This document shows positions 61,669 to 64,000 of a stretch of DNA of 64,000 nt, one piece after another. The stretch comes from D2472 sp964275585 (GTDB taxonomy: Bacteria; Pseudomonadota; Gammaproteobacteria; Magnimaribacterales; D2472), in assembly GCA_964275585.1 (NCBI GenBank), contig CAXYCJ010000002.1, positions 1 to 64,000 on the forward strand, in the 5' to 3' direction. The notes beneath the pieces were generated by a model, which was given only the letters and a program-made list of their open reading frames with translations, was not told the origin of the DNA and made no database searches. The translations under genes and the position numbers were made by a program. How positions within the stretch are numbered: the stretch's first letter is position 1; every line of letters begins with the position of its first letter.

Positions 61669-62466
61669 ATGATAAAAAATTATGCGTTAATTACTGGTAG
61701 TACAGCTGGAATCGGCTTGGACATAGCTCAGGAGCTCGCTAGCCGAGGCCATAATATATTGCTGACAGCAAGAAGAGAGGATCGTTTGAAAGATATTGCT
61801 AAGCAATTAACATTAGACTACGGAGTCCAAGCAGACTATGTTGTTGCTGATCTTGGTGAGCCTGATGCCCCTGAAAAAATTTTTAATTTCTGTGATTCAA
61901 ATCAATATAGTGTAAATATTTTAGTAAATAATGCCGGCTATAGCATCAATAAAAAATTTCATGAAACTGGTGAAGACGAAGAAGAAAGATTCTTAAGAGT
62001 TCTAGGTATTGGTGTAATAGCTCTTACAAAGAGATTTATTCCAGGCATGTTGAACCAACAATCAGGAAAAATTATGCTGGTATCTTCTTTAGCAGCTTTT
62101 GCTCCCCCCGCTACTGGATGGGGTGCGTTATATGGCCCAGTTAAAACATTTGTAAATAGGTTTGGAGATGCTTTAAATTTAAACTATCGTAGTTATGGCA
62201 TTACATCTACAAATGTATGTCCCGGTTTTACTGTGACAGAGTTTCACACAGCAAGTGGCATGCAAGATGCCATGGATGAAGTACCCAGCTTTATGAAAAA
62301 AGATTCTAAGACTGTAGCCAAAGGTGCGGTAGATGCAATGATGAAAGGAAAAAGGGTGTGGGTTCCCGGGCTATTAAATAAGCTGATTGCTTTCTTATGC
62401 AATAATTTACCAACATCCCTTGTCATTAAGATGAGCTCTAGCCTTGCAGGTGGACGGTATGAATAA
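61669..62466 (+). CDS. short-chain dehydrogenase/reductase
   Basis: 265 aa classical SDR. TGSTAGIG at 10-16 region, TARRE after the second strand suggests NADP preference, NNAG at 87-90, catalytic Ser140, Tyr155 and Lys159 (YGPVK). The C-terminal part has GLLNKLIAFLCNNLPTSLVIKMSS, a hydrophobic stretch typical of membrane-associated DltE/YqjQ-like SDRs that act on acyl lipids. Probably co-transcribed with the thioesterase; both suggest lipid or CoA-ester metabolism. Confidence 0.87.
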   Translation: MIKNYALITGSTAGIGLDIAQELASRGHNILLTARREDRLKDIAKQLTLDYGVQADYVVADLGEPDAPEKIFNFCDSNQYSVNILVNNAGYSINKKFHETGEDEEERFLRVLGIGVIALTKRFIPGMLNQQSGKIMLVSSLAAFAPPATGWGALYGPVKTFVNRFGDALNLNYRSYGITSTNVCPGFTVTEFHTASGMQDAMDEVPSFMKKDSKTVAKGAVDAMMKGKRVWVPGLLNKLIAFLCNNLPTSLVIKMSSSLAGGRYE

Positions 62467-62527
62467 ACATTTTAATGTTTGAGAGAAAAGGATTCTTCCG
62501 ACTTTCTTAATATTTACATTGACTGAT

Positions 62528-63181
62528 TTAGTTTGCTAGAACCTCATCTGCAACAAAAGCATTGTTCTTTCTTTCTTGCCCGAACGTTGAAACAGGACCA
62601 TGACCAGAGATAAATGACACCTCGTTTCCAAGAGGCCATAATTTCTGAGTTATAGAATTAATTAGATCTTGGTGATTTCCCCTAGGCAAATCAGTTCTTC
62701 CAATTGATCCTCTAAATAAAACATCTCCAACAACAGCCAACTTTGACTCAGGGTGAAAAAATATAATATGACCTGGAGTATGCCCAGGACAAAATAGCAC
62801 TTGTAGGATTTCATTTCCCAAATGAACTTCATCGCCATCTAACAACCATCTATTTGGAATACAATTTTGTGCGTGCATACCAAACATCTTGCCTTGGGAC
62901 TCCAAAGACTCAAGCAAAAAAGTATCTTCATGATGAGGGCCTTCAATCTCAATTGATAGCATTGATGCTAGCTCCATTGCTGCCCCAGCATGATCAGCAT
63001 GGCCATGAGTTAGAAATATTTTTTCTGGAATCAGGTCATTATCTTTTGCTGCTCCAAGGAGAATATCAAGATCACCACCTGGATCCACGAATGCACATTT
63101 TTTAGACTCTTCACAAAATAAAATAGGCGCATTTTGTTGAAAAGGAGTAACAGGGCTAACGAGAGCTTTAATCAGTGACAT
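62528..63181 (-). CDS. metallo-beta-lactamase-fold hydrolase (GloB/GloC-like)
   Basis: 217 aa glyoxalase II-like hydrolase. Metal ligands in LTHGHADHAG (His59, His61, Asp63, His64), CPGHTPGHI, VVGDVLFRGSIGRTDLPRG and ISGHGP. The GRTDLPRG segment is typical of the YcbL/GloC type-II glyoxalase subgroup. Probably hydrolyses a glutathione thioester. Divergent from the VOC gene across 196 bp containing a palindrome. Confidence 0.9.
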   Translation of the reverse strand: MSLIKALVSPVTPFQQNAPILFCEESKKCAFVDPGGDLDILLGAAKDNDLIPEKIFLTHGHADHAGAAMELASMLSIEIEGPHHEDTFLLESLESQGKMFGMHAQNCIPNRWLLDGDEVHLGNEILQVLFCPGHTPGHIIFFHPESKLAVVGDVLFRGSIGRTDLPRGNHQDLINSITQKLWPLGNEVSFISGHGPVSTFGQERKNNAFVADEVLAN

Positions 63182-63218
63182 TTAGTTATTTTATCTAATT
63201 AATTGAGTCTTAAGAACT

Positions 63219-63261
63219 TTTTTAGTTCAAAGTTTATAGTTTGTAATTATTGAACTAAAAA
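63219..63261. repeat. perfect 12-bp inverted repeat in a divergent promoter region
   Basis: TTTTTAGTTCAA at 63219-63230 and its exact reverse complement TTGAACTAAAAA at 63250-63261, with a 19-bp AT-rich spacer. Each arm holds an outward-facing TTGAAC resembling a -35 box; on the plus strand TAAATT lies 17 bp after it (63273-63278). Both flanking genes point away, so a terminator is unlikely; an operator is the better guess. The rest of 63182-63377 shows only a GTTATT/AATAAC hairpin at 63343-63356. Confidence 0.55.
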
Positions 63262-63377
63262 TTATGTATAAATAAATTGAATGATAGAATTAAGAATGAA
63301 AACATAGGATAACAATAATAATTGCCCTAGGTCAGAAGCAAGGTTATTTTAATAACTCTAAAATAGAGGAAAGAAAA

Positions 63378-64000
63378 ATGAATATTCAATCTTTAAGTTA
63401 TATTTTAATTGAAACCACTGATATGCAGAAATGGTCTCATTATGCCCATGAAGTTGTGGGTCTAATGAAAAATGAAGTCTTGAGCGATGCAAATAATTTA
63501 TTTCTTCGCATGGATGATAGCCCTTTTAGATTTCAAGTTCAGATAGGAGAAACGGATAGGTATGTCCTTGGTGGCTTTGAATTAGCAAGTAAAAATGAAT
63601 TTGATGAGGCAAAAAAACAACTTAAAGATTTGGGTATTGCTTTTGATGAGATGGATGATGAATTAGCTAAAATTAGGTGCGTTGATGAGTTAATCAGCTT
63701 GAAAGATCCTGCAGGGCATTCTCTCGAGCTCTTTTATGGTAGATCCCTTGAGAAGACTGAATTTAAATCTCCGCAGGGTATTTCAGCCTTTATAACTCAC
63801 GGTTTAGGTCTTGGTCATGTTGTCTTTGGAACTCTTGCAGTTGAAGAGGCCCATGATTTTTATAAAGATGTTTTAGGTTTTGGCGACTCAGATATTATGC
63901 GAATGAGGTTTAGCCCGGACCCAAATGATCCTGAGTCTGTTCTATATTTTATGCATTGCAATAATCCTCGCCATCATACTGTCGCTATGATGCAATCTCC
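63378..64000 (+). CDS. extradiol-dioxygenase-like VOC protein, 5' part (3' end outside window)
   Basis: 207 complete codons are visible with no stop before the window edge. ATG 63378 follows AGAGGA (63365-63370). Two VOC modules as in type I extradiol dioxygenases (BphC): module 1 residues 1-125 ending LKDPAGHSLELFYGR, and module 2 beginning near 140. Iron-ligand candidates are His147 (GLGHVVF) and His200 (RHHTVAM), at spacing close to His146 and His210 of BphC; the third ligand, a glutamate near 260, would lie outside. Ring-cleavage activity is plausible but unproven. Confidence 0.85.
   Translation, partial: MNIQSLSYILIETTDMQKWSHYAHEVVGLMKNEVLSDANNLFLRMDDSPFRFQVQIGETDRYVLGGFELASKNEFDEAKKQLKDLGIAFDEMDDELAKIRCVDELISLKDPAGHSLELFYGRSLEKTEFKSPQGISAFITHGLGLGHVVFGTLAVEEAHDFYKDVLGFGDSDIMRMRFSPDPNDPESVLYFMHCNNPRHHTVAMMQS

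Overview
The window is about 64 kb of densely packed, clearly AT-rich chromosome from a gammaproteobacterium. Several gene orders match the Pseudomonas/Legionella type: topA-(small ORF)-lexA; leuCDB-asd-fimV-truA-trpF-trpB-trpA-accD-(SPOR)-cvpA-purF; mltF next to purL; and alaS-lysC near tRNA-Ser(GCU). The AT richness, very short intergenic gaps, frequent 1-4 nt gene overlaps and mix of SDRs, VOC dioxygenase-like and FAD oxidoreductase genes fit a streamlined marine lineage such as SAR86. That placement is inference; no rRNA is present to confirm it. No gene-free stretch exceeds 300 bases. The longest gap, 63182-63377, holds a perfect 12-bp inverted repeat. I saw no CRISPR array, insertion sequence or prophage.

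Layout. 1-4.5 kb: 3' end of topA, a small conserved-position gene, lexA with an SOS box, then a 5'-nucleotidase/thrH/queH operon. 4.5-8 kb: the methylcitrate-cycle operon prpBCD. 8-10.7 kb: a lipoprotein Ntn-hydrolase (penicillin acylase family) divergent from an SDR-like protein that lacks the catalytic tyrosine. 10.8-24.1 kb: one nearly gapless 14-gene block, aroC to purF, covering chorismate, leucine, aspartate-family, tryptophan, fatty-acid and purine synthesis plus the cell-envelope genes fimV, SPOR and cvpA. 24.1-32.6 kb: acnB, a DUF1289 gene, SOS-controlled umuDC, lpxH-ppiB, cysS and an SDR. 32.7-39.5 kb: tRNA-Asn, uvrB, a shortened MltF-like lytic transglycosylase and purL. 39.5-47.2 kb: two divergent NUDIX genes, gamma-carbonic anhydrase, dienelactone hydrolase, alaS, lysC, dihydroorotase and tRNA-Ser.

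47.2-51.9 kb is the accessory-looking segment and the most interesting part. Four minus-strand genes encode, in transcription order: a 98-aa protein built from exact 17-residue repeats; an 83-aa orphan; a 687-aa protein joining a periplasmic-binding-protein-like domain to a pentameric ligand-gated ion channel (pLGIC, Cys-loop/Pro-loop family) core; and a 620-aa channel of the CASTOR/POLLUX/SYM8 family, known best from plant symbiosis signalling. I propose this as a candidate ligand-responsive ion-flux module, with functional coupling inferred only from neighbourhood.

52-64 kb: GNAT acetyltransferase, PIF1-like helicase, alanine/sodium symporter, PYROXD2-like FAD oxidoreductase, a large CotH-kinase lipoprotein, hflX, DUF1330, a hotdog thioesterase, an SDR, a GloB-like metallo-hydrolase and the 5' part of an extradiol-dioxygenase-like VOC gene cut by the window edge.

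Regulation visible in sequence: two near-identical CTGT-N8-ACAG SOS boxes (lexA, umuDC), and several lead genes whose -10-like box lies only 7-8 nt before the start codon with no Shine-Dalgarno, suggesting some leaderless mRNAs.
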